Shown piece after piece: positions 11,070 to 22,509 of a stretch of 64,000 nt of DNA; the first letter of the stretch is position 1, and each line of letters begins with the position of its first letter. Source of the stretch: Celoporthe dispersa (taxonomy: Eukaryota > Ascomycota > Sordariomycetes > Diaporthales > Cryphonectriaceae); contig WAID01000005.1 of the NCBI GenBank assembly GCA_016584495.1, forward strand, positions 434,501-498,500, written 5' to 3'. Below the pieces are notes generated by a model, which was not told where the DNA came from, did not search any database, and worked only from the letters and a program-made list of their open reading frames with translations. A program made the position numbers and the translations under genes.

Positions 11070-12008
11070 ATGGCTGCATCACCTCTGTCCCCCATGTCTA
11101 TATCTACCCCACCAACTTCTGTGATGGCAGACGATGATGATGATAATATACCGAAAATGCGATTCACAACTGTCGAGCGATTCAACCAAGAACTGGCCCG
11201 CATTGGTCCCCAAGACTTGATTATAGTCACAGGTATTTTTTCTTCATTTTTTTCTGATTCGGTCTATCTTATACTGACTATCTAATTAGATGTCAGTCCT
11301 ATCGATTTCGATTCTCTTAATCGCGAAAGTCAACGACCGAAAATCCGTTTGCGCCGATACAATGCTCAATCGCAGATAGTCTTCATTACAATTCCTACTG
11401 CAGGACATGAAGCTATGCATGTTTACATATACGAAAAATTCCTCGCTCAGGTTGTTATTATGGGTTCGGGAAGCAGATGGCGTGGTAAAGCGGCTACTAC
11501 CTATAATGCAAAACCAAGTATTGGGGCTGGTGGTGGAAGCGGACAGGGCGATTCTTCAGGAGGCCCATCTCCAGAGCGCAATGGATCAAATGCTTGGCCA
11601 ACACTTGTCATTGAAGCTGGATATTCCGAATCCCAGCAATACTTACGACAAGATATGAGATGGTGGTTTGCTGCATCGGATCACGATGTGAAAAATGTGC
11701 TTCTAATCAAATGGGATCAAAGACGATCAGAAATCACAATTGAAAGATGGGAAGAGGAGGTACCAATCCAACGATCTGGAGCAACAAACACCCGATCTAC
11801 AGGAACACTAGCACCAGTACTGCGGCAGACAATTATTATCACCAAGAATCCGACAATTCCACCAACATTCAGCATCGTTAGTAGCGCGCTGGTGTTGTCT
11901 TTCAGGCTTCTTTTCTTACGGAATCCAGACCCTGGAGAACATGATATTGTTTTCAGTGTTCAAGAGCTGGAGGAGTATGCAAGAGCAGTATGGGAGTCTA
12001 TGGACTGA
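11070..12008 (+). CDS. Conserved fungal protein, possibly PD-(D/E)XK nuclease-like fold
   Basis: Two exons, 11070-11232 and 11290-12008 (intron GTATTT...TTAG, phase 1), giving 293 aa. The core WPTLVIEAGYSESQQYLRQD followed by RWWF and VLLIKW is the hallmark of a large uncharacterised fungal family. The pattern hydrophobic-E-x-G-x-S-E-S plus a downstream strand resembles the Uma2/DUF820 branch of the PD-(D/E)XK superfamily, but that is inference. A Gly/Ser-rich linker lies near residues 135-160. Earlier segments (RFNQELARIGPQDLIIVTD) also match the family's N-terminus. Function unknown; no operon-like context. Confidence 0.7.
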
Positions 12009-12539
12009 TTGATGCCCAGCCAAAAAGGCCGAGGAGATCAAGGGAGGAAGGATGCTGCAGATATGTGATAGTCAAGCTCAATTAGGACCAAATTCTACCT
12101 TTTACAGCGCTGAGACGCCGCTCGGGCCACGAATCTGCGGCACGGCCAGTAATTTGACCAATCCGAACTGGGGGAGAGGGGGTGCAGCGATTTTACGGCT
12201 CCGTTGGGATGCCAACTGGCAGATGGTGCTGCGGGTAACGGCATATAAGGACCAGGCCCTGAGCGGGCAAACCCCACATGCTGTAGACGCTTAGACCCAT
12301 CATAGACGGACATTACTCCGAACACCCGTCATAAGTAGATGCCGGACAGATTCCGCCCTCGCACGGCTCTGGATCCATTCTCACACTGCTACTTGCCTGC
12401 TGGTTATACGCGCGTTAGACAAGCTGTGTGTAAAGCACTAGATTGCGCTGGCACACAATCAGCGTTACTGGATTCTTTTCCTTTCTTCTCCCCCACCCTC
12501 TTGTTTTTGCGGTGACGAGAAGCAGGCGAACCAACTGCA
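12009..12539. other. Intergenic, no gene seen
   Basis: 3' flank of the previous gene and promoter of the dehydrogenase. A CT-rich stretch (CTTTTCCTTTCTTCTCCCCC) about 50 bases before the ATG is typical of fungal promoters. Confidence 0.4.
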
Positions 12540-13604
12540 ATGGCCGAGCAGCAGGAACCAAAAATCTACGTGGACGCGGCAGAGGCCCGACGCTTCGTCG
12601 AGGCCGTCCTGCAGGGCAATGGCGTATCGGAGAGCAATGCAGCTATAGTAGCTCAGTGCTTGGTTGCTGCTGATCTCCGCGGCGTCGATACCCATGGCGT
12701 CAACCGGATCCCATCCTACATGGAGCGCATTCGACAGGGCGTCCTCGACCCCAGAGCCTCGCCGGAACTAAAACAAATCACTCCCGTCGTGGCTCATGTC
12801 GACGGCCACAACGGCTTCGGCTTCCTCGCTGCTCATGCCGGCATGGCTGCAGCCATAGAATCAGCCCGCACCTACGGCATAGGCATGGCCAGCATCTCGC
12901 ACTCAAACCACTTCGGCATGAGTGCCTGGGTCGTGCAGCAGGCTCTCGATGCCGACATGATGAGCCTGGTCTTTACCAACTCCAGCCCAGCCCTCCCGGT
13001 CTGGGGCGGCAGGAGCAAGCTAATGGGCGTTTCTCCTATCGCCTGTGGCGCCCCTGGCAAGGACGTACCCTTCATCCTGGATATGGCCCCGTCCGTTGCT
13101 GCGCGGGGCAAAATCTACAAAGCCAAGCGTCGCGGTGAGAAGATCCCCCTCGACTGGGCTCTCGACTCCGAGGGCCGGCAGACAGACGATCCCGAGGCCG
13201 CTCTGGGAGGTGTTATGCTCCCCATGGGCGGCCCCAAGGGATCGGCCCTGTCTATCATGATGGACGTATTCTCGGGTGTGCTCTCAGGCTCCGCATACGC
13301 CGGTCATGTCACCAACCCCTATGACCCTTCGAAGCCGGCAGACGTCGGCCATTTCCTGGTAGCCATCAAGCCAGACTTGTTCATGAGTCTGGACGAGTTC
13401 CGAGAGCGCATGGCCTACCTATACCAAAGGGTGGTGGGGTCCGACAAGGCTGCTGGGGTGGAACGAATCTATTTCCCCGGGGAGCTGGAGCAGATTTCAG
13501 AGGCCGAAAGGCTCAAGAGTGGTATCCCCTACGTTACGGCTGAGGTGGATGCGTTGAACGCGGAAGCACAGAAGGTCTCGGTCAAGAGTCTCGTCACCAA
13601 ATGA
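12540..13604 (+). CDS. Malate/L-lactate dehydrogenase-type NAD(P)-dependent oxidoreductase (Ldh2 family)
   Basis: An intact 354-aa, intron-free gene, the normal length for this family of soluble 2-hydroxyacid/ureidoglycolate/imine oxidoreductases. These form homodimers and are unrelated to classical Rossmann-fold malate dehydrogenase. Visible signatures are DLRGVDTHGVNRIPSY near residue 45, the SHSNHFG segment (residues about 120-126) holding the conserved catalytic-site His, the PxWGG loop, and DMAPSVAARGKI (about 181-192) for nucleotide binding. The substrate cannot be read from sequence. The family includes ureidoglycolate dehydrogenases, so a purine-catabolic role is conceivable but not indicated by its neighbours. 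It lies alone between unrelated genes. Confidence 0.9.
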   Translation: MAEQQEPKIYVDAAEARRFVEAVLQGNGVSESNAAIVAQCLVAADLRGVDTHGVNRIPSYMERIRQGVLDPRASPELKQITPVVAHVDGHNGFGFLAAHAGMAAAIESARTYGIGMASISHSNHFGMSAWVVQQALDADMMSLVFTNSSPALPVWGGRSKLMGVSPIACGAPGKDVPFILDMAPSVAARGKIYKAKRRGEKIPLDWALDSEGRQTDDPEAALGGVMLPMGGPKGSALSIMMDVFSGVLSGSAYAGHVTNPYDPSKPADVGHFLVAIKPDLFMSLDEFRERMAYLYQRVVGSDKAAGVERIYFPGELEQISEAERLKSGIPYVTAEVDALNAEAQKVSVKSLVTK

Positions 13605-14131
13605 TGTAACTTGGTTCACGAAAGAGAAAAAGTAATCAACGGTGAATTGTTGACCGGCCAGGACGCAAGAGGCGGTCCCCCTCTCCCTCTTGGTTTACTT
13701 TGCGGCAGGGTCGAGAAGATGAATTGATCATGTCTCGCAGACTTCTTAAACATGAGGACACAAATCGACACTCAATTATATGTAGCACTTGAACTAAGAA
13801 TGCGATAATGATCAGGTTTTAAGTCACCTACCATCTTTCTCATCGGCAGCATCTCTACGTCTGATTGATCAATGAAGCCATTTTTTATTCATTTTTAGGT
13901 TGAATACACGTGATAATGAAGAATACAATCGGGTCACCTCTTCCTCTAGCACTTTGACGCTGTCGTCAAATTGTAGACGGATCCATTCTGGAAGCCTTCA
14001 AAGCGATTCGGATCAGGTCTTGAAAGCTCAAATGGTATAAAGCTGAAAAGAAAGAGCCAGATAAAGAAGAAAACAAATACATAAACAAAGCAATGTTTTA
14101 GATGAAACTGAAAACCTAGCCAGCAGGTGCT
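13605..14131. other. Convergent 3' flanks, no gene seen
   Basis: AT-rich 3' regions of the dehydrogenase and of the minus-strand secreted protein gene. Nothing else recognised. Confidence 0.5.
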
Positions 14132-16230
14132 TCAGCCCGTGTTACCCATACTACAGGATCCATCTGCGATACAACACAGGGCATTGATGCCTTCCTCCAG
14201 CTCAAAATCTTCAACGACAAACTCTGGCGCCACCACGGCCAAGCTATCCACAAGTGCATCTAAGAACTCGCAAAGGAAATCGTCACTGTTGGAGGTGTGA
14301 AACGTCACCTCAGCGTTGATAAAGTCTGTCGCGCCCGGCTTGGGCGCACTCCTCCAAAACGGATCGTAGTACTCGGCAGTATGGAACCAGGCTCCGTTGC
14401 ACATCTCCATAGACTCTTCCTGGGGATAAGGACGGTCCCTCTGGACAAGCCCACCCAGGCCGACATACTCTAGAGCAGATTGGGACAGATCGCGGAATGT
14501 AAGGCCGCGCTTCAGCTCCTCGACCGTGTATCTAGCTGTAAAGCAATTATTTCCAGACGCCGAGGTTGCACTATTCTGGATGGAAGTTGCAATCGAGTCG
14601 ATCATGGCCTTGAGGATTTTCGAGTCATTATAGCTGCTTGTTGGGACTTGAACCTCTAGCGAGCCTGTCTCCAGCGACTCGTCGGCGACATAATCGATGC
14701 CACCGATCGATGCCGACCCGGTCTCATCGCACTGGGTGGCTGACGTGGTCTGAGAAGGTGTCGGGCAGAGGGAAACCAGAGCCTCGGAGACGGATGTGTA
14801 AAGAGCCTCTCCTGTCAGAGTCCCGACGTGGACCGGCTTGCTGCCCACAGTCACGGTGGCCGCTGCGACTTGTTGCGTGCAGCCCGAGATAGTCTGGCAG
14901 TTGTCCCCATTGACGGCATACGGCGTGCAGACCTGACACATCTTGCTATACGTCGTGGGGCCACCAAGGTCATTGGTTTCCGTGGTCGTCGCAGATGGCC
15001 ATGTGCTGTACTCACAGCTTTGCGAGTATATCGTGAGCGCCGACGAGGGAATATGGAGCAAGGGGGCGGATATCGTGGTTTTTGCGTCTTCACAGACACA
15101 GAGGGCACTGGGCTCACCTCCACTTGGGTCGGGTTCCTGCATCGAGCAGCTGAAGCTGGTGACCGCAGGGGCAGCTGAAGAAGACGACGTGTTTGTTGAC
15201 GATAGGGTGGTTGGCTCCGCAGCGGTGGAGGTGCCGCTGAACTGAGAAAGGTAGGACAGAGTGATGGAGGTAGCTGGTGACGTCGAAGGCAGCACTAGGG
15301 CAGAAGAGACAGGGCAAGCCACCGACGAGTAAGAAGTTAACGGTGAGTTCGAAGCCGCTGACGGGGTTGAGGATCCACTGTCAGAACGCCGCGCCTTGCT
15401 GTCGCCCCGGATATGCATGGCTCTCTGGGCTGGGTTGTCGAAACACCCCTCCTGAATCATGGCGTCTAGCTCTGGATCATCATACATCGAAGGGTCGTCC
15501 TGGTCCGGAGCCAGCTGCGCCCGAATGGCTGAGCTTCTCTTGCCATAGTACCACACTCCAAGAGCGTCTGCCACGTCCATGCAGGATGGGTTCCGTTTCT
15601 CGTTGGTAGGGCCGCAAAGAGTGATCATCTTTCCCGCCGTGTCGGTGCCGTCGTACGTGCCGTAGACCGCGAGCCACATACTACCGTCAAAGCTGCCAGT
15701 GCCGTAGACCCCGTTGTCCACCCGGTCCTCGTGTGCGCGCTCATAATTGAAGTAGCAACCATCTTCGGCATGCCAGTAGTACTTTAAGGGTGTCATCGCT
15801 TTCACCTGATCCCACCACGCCGGCGCGACAGTAGACCCCCATCGTACATCTGGGGTTTTAGACCGCCCCTTGGGACTGTTGAGGAGAAGACAGTCTTACT
15901 CGTGGGATCCCACAGGGACGCCACGAGGCAAGTGCCTTGATCTGAGCGGGGATTCTTCTGTTTTATGACCCAATTCCAGTGTGCATTTGCAATGGCAATG
16001 AGCTGATTGAAATTGACAAGAGGATTGTCGGTGCGATCTGTGTTGAAATACCATGTTGGCCGGTTTGTGTCGACCCCCCAGCTGGTCATTTCCACGAGCT
16101 CGGATGTCACCGGCCCAGGGGCGGCGCAAACGAAAACATCATGAAGACTGATGTAAAAGAGTGAATGTATGAACCACTTGATGCCGATAATCATGATGCT
16201 CTGGTGCGAGATAGTGATATAGGTGCTCAT
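14132..16230 (-). CDS. Secreted Ser/Thr-rich protein of unknown function, with a one-base frameshift
   Basis: Read from ATG 16230 (or 16194, MIIGIKW), a hydrophobic leader ends near VFVCAAPGP, suggesting secretion. The conserved N-terminal domain has LIAIANAHWNWV, CLVASLWDP, STVPRG, APAWWDQV and YYWHAEDGCYFNYE, a pattern I associate with a fungal secreted family of unknown activity. A Ser/Thr-rich linker follows at about residues 290-390 (probably O-glycosylated), then a Cys-containing C-terminal domain. The two halves lie in different frames. Adding one G to the G5 run (plus-strand C5 at 15836-15840) restores DGGSTVAPAWW and a 699-aa protein. There is no valid intron across the break. A homopolymer error is as likely as real inactivation. 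Confidence 0.65.
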
Positions 16231-16992
16231 TGATCTATACGCTGGCTTTATTGGCTTTTGCACAGTCGACCGCCACCATGTGGCATGAGGGTGCAACCCT
16301 TTTGTATGATTTTCTTGCCGACCATCCCCGTGGAATACCATCATGGTCATCACAAACCTAGGGCTCACGTCCTCTTACGAGAGCCATCTGCAACCAACGC
16401 GCTCTTGGTGTGCACCTATTTACGTAGCTAGCATCTAATCAACGATATGATAGGCAGCGTGGAGTAACCGTTGGTGGCCTGCTGAACTGTCCTTGGTCCT
16501 GCTCCAAAACAACACTCACGGGGCCAAAAGGCCAGGACCGCTCGGGCTCAAAATGGACCAAGCTACTACTCGAAGCTCTGAAGCCGACATTGGCTATTTT
16601 TAGACCTACAAAGAGCTCTTAGCGGAATTGCTACGCATCTAGTCCAAAGGGCCCTTAAAATAAAGTTGGGGGCTGGTTTCATCTGTACGTAGATAGATAC
16701 TGTACTCTGGAACGAAATTATGTTTCCCTCTGGCGTCTTAGTCAGAAGTGTGCCTAACAGCTGGCCCGTCTATGTGCACACGCGTGGCGCGTCTTCGGTT
16801 ATCAAAGAACTTTTCCCCTTCGCCTCGCAGCTTGTAAGGCCAACAACATCAAGCACATAATGACAAGAGAGCGGATCGATCACAACCCTACCTTGTACGC
16901 CTGCAAGACGCCAGAAAAGACTCTTGGATCGGCAGAACTCGATGCCACCTGGGGAGTATCTCTGTTCTCGTCAAATTCAGCGCTCAGACAGC
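16231..16992. other. Intergenic, no gene seen
   Basis: Divergent promoter region. No RNA gene or repeat recognised. Confidence 0.4.
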
Positions 16993-18834
16993 ATGAATAT
17001 CCTCGAGCTTCCTCGCGATGTGCGGCGGCGGATATACAACGCAGCCGGCCTGGTAAGCAGCGCAGATATCGACGTCCTGTCCCAGAAAGTCTCTTTCAAC
17101 ATCCTAGATGAATACACTGTCACACACGTCTGGAAGGACACGACGTTCACCCACTTGAGGTCCGTTCTCGGCCTATTCAATGTATCGCGCGCCATCGGTG
17201 CCGAGGCATCCTGCCTTTTCTTTTCGTCCAACAGATTCATCATCCGACCAAACGGGCATGAAGATGACCGCGCAGCGAAGCGTACTGCGGGCCCTGCGGT
17301 CCCTCACATCTGCAGCTCACGGGCAGCTGCGCTCCGTGGTCGTCCACCTGAACCGGTCGTGGAGCCCATGCAGTTGTCTAAACCATAGACATTGTGCGTC
17401 TGATGCTCTTGACGAGGGTCTATGCAGAGACGCCCTGAACGTATCAGTGCCTCGAGATGCGGCATTCCTCCATGAGTGGCTCCATACGGCCCGTGAGGTT
17501 GGGCCACTTATGGCAACCAACCTTCTCGAGCTCTCGGTCACCTGCGATACTGCAGATGCGGAAACGGCGAAGCTGGCGGCCTCAGGTCTCGACTATTTCC
17601 CGACTTTATCTCAGTGTCATCTCAGACTCTGCCATGATCCGAGTGCGGATATACAGCGCATTGCGGAAGACACCGCGTTGAAAGCTACCGGACGCGCAGC
17701 AGAGCGCCAGGCAACTGGGTTCTTGCCCTTCATGGACCTCCCGCCCGAGCTGCGCCTCCGTATTCTTGGCTATACAGACCTGGTTACACCTCTGCGGGAG
17801 GTTGAATGGGATCCTGTTCAGAAGTACCACCTGAGATTCCGACAGAGCCTCTGCGAGAAATCCCAAAAGTGGTGGGGCCGGCTGGGACAATGCCCTACCC
17901 TGGGGAACTGGGTGCCAAGTGAGGGATACCGATTTCCAGGTCATCACCGCGTCCCGTACGAGGACGGGATCTTCCACTACTCGTGTCAATTCCGCAACTG
18001 CTGGCAGCATACAGGTGCGGGCGACTGCTTCTGCCGGCGCTATCACGCAGCTTACTCGGCTTCGACCCGCACAGCGGGCAGCTGCACGTGCTGGACCCCG
18101 CCGTGCGCCCTGTTCCTCGTTGGGCGTCAGTTCTACCACGACGCACAGTCCGTCTTCTTCGGCCAGAACCGCATCATCGTCCTGTCTCACGGCGGGCTGC
18201 GCAGACACGAGCCATACACGGACCATCCTCCTTCTCGCTACCCAGGGAGTGTCTTCCTGCGCTCCGGGGTCGCTGCGACGTCCCTACAACACCTCCGATT
18301 CCTAGACCTAGTGTTTCCGCCCTTCGACCATGAGTCACCAGCAGAGGACCCGGCCATCGCTGACTGGTTCGAGACAGTGAAGTGGGCAGCGAGCAAACTC
18401 GACGTCTCGCGGCTCACGCTCCGGCTCGAGATAGCAGACTACGGGTACGAGCAGTGGGTGCCCGAGTGGCGTCACGGACTCACGGCGTGCGGCTACAAGA
18501 GGGTCCTGAGGGGATACACGGGGATCATCGGCGGACTGCGAGGCTTGCAGATGGGCCCCACCAGCGAGCTGGGGACTGAGGCCCGCACGGAACGAAGGCG
18601 CGGCTTGCGCAGCTTGTTCATACACCTAGCAGATCCGTTCTACTGGCCCGGACAGAACGCACCACCCGCTTGGCGGGAGGCCGTCGAGAAGTCATGGAGG
18701 GGACTCGACATGGAAAGAAAAGCTCGAGCGGGAATTCATGGGCCAAGACTATGACAGCGAAAAAGGCCGGCAAGGGCAGGGTGAAGCTGGCTGAGTGGAA
18801 ATGGGACCTGGCGATTGGTGACATTCAGACGTAG
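16993..18834 (+). pseudogene. F-box-like gene copy 1, frameshifted
   Basis: It begins MNILELPRDVRRRIYN, an F-box-like start also found in the inverted copy at 22.5-23.6 kb. The first part runs to about 17270. The rest continues in the next frame, starting near VLRALRSLTSAAHGQLRS. A second F-box-like motif FMDLPPELRLRILGYTDL lies near 17730, followed by a Cys-rich patch (CQFRNC, CFCRRY, CTCW) and a conserved C-terminal KAGKGRVKLAEWKWD ending at TAG 18832-18834. Shifts are needed near 17265-17285, near 18705-18722 and at the A5 run 18760-18764. Three shifts make a pseudogene likely, although the body is otherwise open and could be an error-ridden live gene. Confidence 0.6.
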
Positions 18835-19029
18835 GTCCCACGTCGTCGCACACGCGTCGCAGTATAGGGTGGCCTTTGGCAAATGAAAGCCAGTTCAATA
18901 CCAATCTAACTAATTGGATTCCTCGCATTTCTTATTTGCTGTCTCTGAGCAGAAGAATGTGATGATTGTGGGAGCAAGAAAAGAAGGGAAAACAAAGACG
19001 AACTCGCGACCTAGAAGGTACATCAAAAA

Positions 19030-19107
19030 CCCCTGTAGGGTACTTAGTAGGCATCTTGACAGGGTCTCTCTTGAGAACTCTCTGTTTCCAGTTTCCAGTT
19101 TCCTCGG
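19030..19107 (+). repeat. Dispersed repeat R2, copy 1
   Basis: About 78 bases resembling 37235-37312 in the same orientation. The shared core is CATCTTGACAG, then ACTCTCT(G/A)TTTCCAGTTT, then CCAGTTTCCTCG. No coding potential. Confidence 0.7.
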
Positions 19108-19470
19108 TAGATGACATGCTGAGGAGATGGTTGATAGATACAGAAAAGACAAAGTAATCCAGATAATTCAGGAGTAGTAGAGAGGGTTGAGATGGCGGTG
19201 TAGGCGGAGAGGGAAGTCTGAAAGTAGGGGCGGTACGTGGGTGGTCCATAGGCATCAAATAATGCTTGGGGTACTAAGGTTACTTATGGCTAGGCGCTCT
19301 CTCTTTTGCTGCTTTGACTATATTGCTGCTGGATATTTGGTATAAGCCTTCGCAGACTAGCTGTAGTATGCATAGCACTGCTATAGCTGCAATTCAGCAT
19401 TGTACAGCTTGCAATTGAACATCTGCGCTACCCAAACGACTCCGCTGGAATGCTTGCCTTGCATATCTCA

Positions 19471-20275
19471 CTAACTAACAACAATAGCCAAATATCCCTC
19501 TTGGGCAAGTGCACACATCACATCCTTGATTGTATCCAGTCGGGGATGAGGATCGCCCTTATTATAGACCTTGTGATTACCCTCTTTTGTTGTCCCGTGC
19601 GATTCATTCGCCAAGAGAGCCCTTGGTTCACCGTGATCATATGCAAATCTCCAGCCGGTCTGCACGCCTGAAGTATAGCCAGTAACATCTGCAATATCCA
19701 ACATGATTGTAGACTCAGGAAGAACAAGCTCAAGCCCCAAGCTCGAGAATTGCGGGCCGAGAACCTGAAGTCCAATAACCTGGTCCAGCTTGTTCGCATT
19801 CAGAAATTCTTGAAGGTTCGAGAGGAAAGAGCTCTCGTCGACTCGAGATAGATCAGGTGGCGGGCCTTCTAGGTACTCATACGGGTGAAATCCGTGGTCT
19901 GTAAGAGCGAAAACATGTCCGTGAATACTATTGAGATTCAGACTCTCGATAGCAGACAGCTTTGTCCAGCGGCAGCGGGGATGAGTATGATCAGTTCCAA
20001 GCAAGATATGGTTCATCGGGATATCATGATGAGCATGAACCAGATGAAATCCGAAAATATCATAAACATGATATTGGATCAAGAGCTGTGCAAGAATCTT
20101 CAAGATATCCCTGCTGATTTCGGGTTGTTTATCGTCTTGCGGTAGCCTATTGTGACTGGCGCCAATTAGCTATGAATTAATTGGCATTTAAGGATCTTAC
20201 ATACATTGTTCGACTCTCTTCCAGATCCCCACTCTCTAGAGCCTTGTTCAGGCCAGGAACTAATGACTCTTTCAT
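19471..20275 (-). CDS. Conserved fungal protein of unknown function
   Basis: Two exons, 20205-20275 (start MKESLVPGLNK) and 19471-20146. They are joined by a 58-nt intron with a GTATGT donor, a GCTAAT branch sequence and an ATAG acceptor, giving 248 aa. The protein has runs such as DIFGFHLVHAHHDIP, RWTKLSAIESLNLNSIHGHV, GFHPYEYLEGPPPDLS, GWRFAYDHGEPRALLANESH and GNHKVYNKGDPHPRL. I recognise this as a recurrent fungal hypothetical family with no assigned activity. The His-rich motifs could bind metal; this is unproven. It is the only open gene in an AT-rich, repeat-laden island yet shows no stop codons, so it seems to be under selection. Confidence 0.7.
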
Positions 20276-20350
20276 AGTAGGTAGCTCCTTGAAAGAATCA
20301 AAAGAAGCTGTGGAAGCTCTTGGAGCAGACCCGAAAAGACACCACGATTA

Positions 20351-20694
20351 CGTAACCCAGAGTTAGAATTATAAAGAAGATGCGCTCACCCAGCTCACCA
20401 GGTAAGCCAGATAAGCCGCTCACTCGACTCACTAGGTGAGCCAAGTAAGCCATACTAAAGAGCTGGATATATAAGGACACACTCATTATCATTAGATAGA
20501 TTCAATACATAGCTCTTCAGTCGTCAATCTAAGTATCACTTCTGGAAACAAATAATAGCTTCACTGCTAATAATACACTACAGAGATATTCAGATGTTTC
20601 CGATATTTTTGGATATACACTTTGATACTGCCCTTGTTAGCATAAATCCTTTGTATACTTGTTGAACGCTTAAGCTACAGCAGTGCTCATTACA
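20351..20694 (+). repeat. LTR-like repeat R1, copy A
   Basis: About 344 bases, starting CGTAACCCAGAGTTAG and ending GCTCATTACA (terminal TGTAA/TTACA-like inverted ends). It contains GAGCTGGATATATAAGGACA (a TATA box) and TAGCTCTTCAGTCGTCAATC. Relatives are at 36488-36835 (inverted) and 56567-56825. No internal element follows, so it is best read as a solo LTR or LTR-derived element. Confidence 0.7.
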
Positions 20695-21435
20695 TCTTAG
20701 CACAGGGCACGAAGACTCGATACTTCACTCCAGTTTGCTTTTCCTTTGGATAGATCTCATACGCTTTCATAGCGCTAATAAAGATTATTGGAGAGGGCTA
20801 CCTCCTGCTAGAGCTGAATTATCCAGTCAAAGTTTTCAATCTGGATTCGGATTATATCAGAAAGAATAAGAACTGGATTATTAGCCAGCTACTATATAAT
20901 ATTAAGACTAGCTATTCCCGCTAATAGCTTCCAGCAGATAAGAGGATTTAGATAGCAGTCTTAAAAGCCAAAGCTAATTGAAAAAGCTTAATAGAGCTTT
21001 CATTGAGCTAAATCTATTTCTATGGATTTCTCTATATTCTTGTATAATTTGCTCCAGCTGCAATCTCTCTAATAAGCTTTGGAAAATGGAATATTATAAT
21101 GATTATAGTAATAGGAACTATTCTTATATAGCTAGCTAGCTATCTTCCTCAATAGAGAGCAGAGAAGCTTTCTAATTGCTAATCTTAGGATACAATATTT
21201 GCTCTCATATAAGAGAATAGGTCTTGCAATATTGTTATCATTATAAGCAATGGAAACTGTCTAGATTTGGAGGAGATATCGTATTCAGAAAGCTTTCAGG
21301 GCAGCTAGCCCTGGGAGAAGTTCAACAGAATGTGGAATCTCTTCTCCAAGCCATCAACATCATCAGCAGGCAGGAACCCACATCTGCCCAAGCCCAACCA
21401 GCAGCTGAGACAGGCCCGCACCATCAGGGGTCTAC
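20695..21435. other. AT-rich, RIP-like decayed sequence
   Basis: Strongly TA-rich, with many TAG/TAA/TAT triplets in every frame and repeated AGCTA words. No recognisable protein. It probably is the mutated interior of a transposable element. Confidence 0.5.
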
Positions 21436-21501
21436 CGTGTTGGAATATTTGTGATATTTCCCAAATAGGAAAGAATGATAATAAAGAATTGAAAGTGTGT
21501 T

Positions 21502-21592
21502 ATATTGAACGCGTTGAATAGCTTAAAAAGCTTACTATCTTTCTTATAAAATAGGTTCAGAAGAGGGAAATCTATCGATATATATAATCGAT
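21502..21592 (+). repeat. Dispersed repeat R3, copy 1
   Basis: About 91 bases matching 38134-38226 in reverse orientation, including GCGTTGAATAGCTTAA, AGAAGAGGGAAATCTATCGA and a palindromic end CTATCGATA/TATCGATAG type. A TGTTGGAATATTTGTGATAT start at about 21439 could be the LTR terminus to which it belongs. Confidence 0.65.
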
Positions 21593-21837
21593 AGATTTAG
21601 GGTATATTTAAGGCATTATTCTCTTCTGTTCCAGGTTCCATACAAATTAGCTGGCATAATGAACATCCGAGAATCCTCTCTTATGCGCATTAATTATCTT
21701 GTTTCAACATACCGATCGGCTTCTGGCTCACCAGGATTATCGTCATAGCCCAGTCCATCCTCTGGCTACTGCTTCTCGTCAACCTCGCATGCTCTAGGAA
21801 CAGCGACTAGGTTATCATTGCTATTAGCGCCTTCAGC

Positions 21838-22101
21838 ATGTTCCAGAACAGCTATCTTGCCGGGATGCAGCGAGCAACCGAGCAGAGGAACCTCCCGCTC
21901 GAAGAGGTCGAGGTGATCAAGGCCAAGAAGATCATGGACGGGCTCATGGACCTCGAGATGGCGTATGAAGGGGCCGAGCCGCAGCGTGACGAGTTCTTCC
22001 CAGGCAAGCTGCGGGAAGCCGCGAAGCTGAGGTGGGGTAGACAGAGGGATCCCTATGATACTGCGAGGGTGGAGGCCAGAGTGGCGTGGGATCCCCCGTA
22101 G
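21838..22101 (+). CDS. Unrecognised gene fragment
   Basis: 87 codons open from MFQNSYLAGMQRATEQRN to a stop, with protein-like composition (LEEVEVIKAKKIMDGLMDLE, a helical segment). It looks like the C-terminal end of a larger protein whose upstream part is missing or mutated: upstream sequence in frame has a stop. It may equally be spurious. No function can be proposed. Confidence 0.3.
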   Translation: MFQNSYLAGMQRATEQRNLPLEEVEVIKAKKIMDGLMDLEMAYEGAEPQRDEFFPGKLREAAKLRWGRQRDPYDTARVEARVAWDPP

Positions 22102-22509
22102 CCGTCTGAAGGACACTGTGGTGCCTTCGGACTCATCCACAAGGGATCCGTCACCATGAGAAGAGATCTAGGTCAGAGAACGGGACAGCTCGGCTTAGAA
22201 ATAGTTTATAGCAGGAAACAATGAAGAGATTGGGCTGGGTGGTTGCGGGGAACGATTTTTGTGACAGAACTGAGACTGCTCATGACATTATTATCAAATA
22301 CCTAACTCATATGCCCAACACAAAATGGCTCAGAGGCGACACACGATCAAGTAAGATGGATTTCGATGATATGGCAATTTTTTTACCAATTTGTGGTCTA
22401 CATCCCTCTCAACGTTGGCTTCTGATTGCCACAGGATACCAAATCTTTGATATGCCCATCAGAGGCCAGTCGACATCTCGATGCGGGAACAGAAGCTGTG
22501 ATGCCTTCA

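Noticed and set aside
17278..17311. A 34-nt GT-AG intron to explain the frame change in F-box copy 1
   Set aside because: Too short for a fungal spliceosomal intron, and it would delete sequence conserved in the inverted copy.
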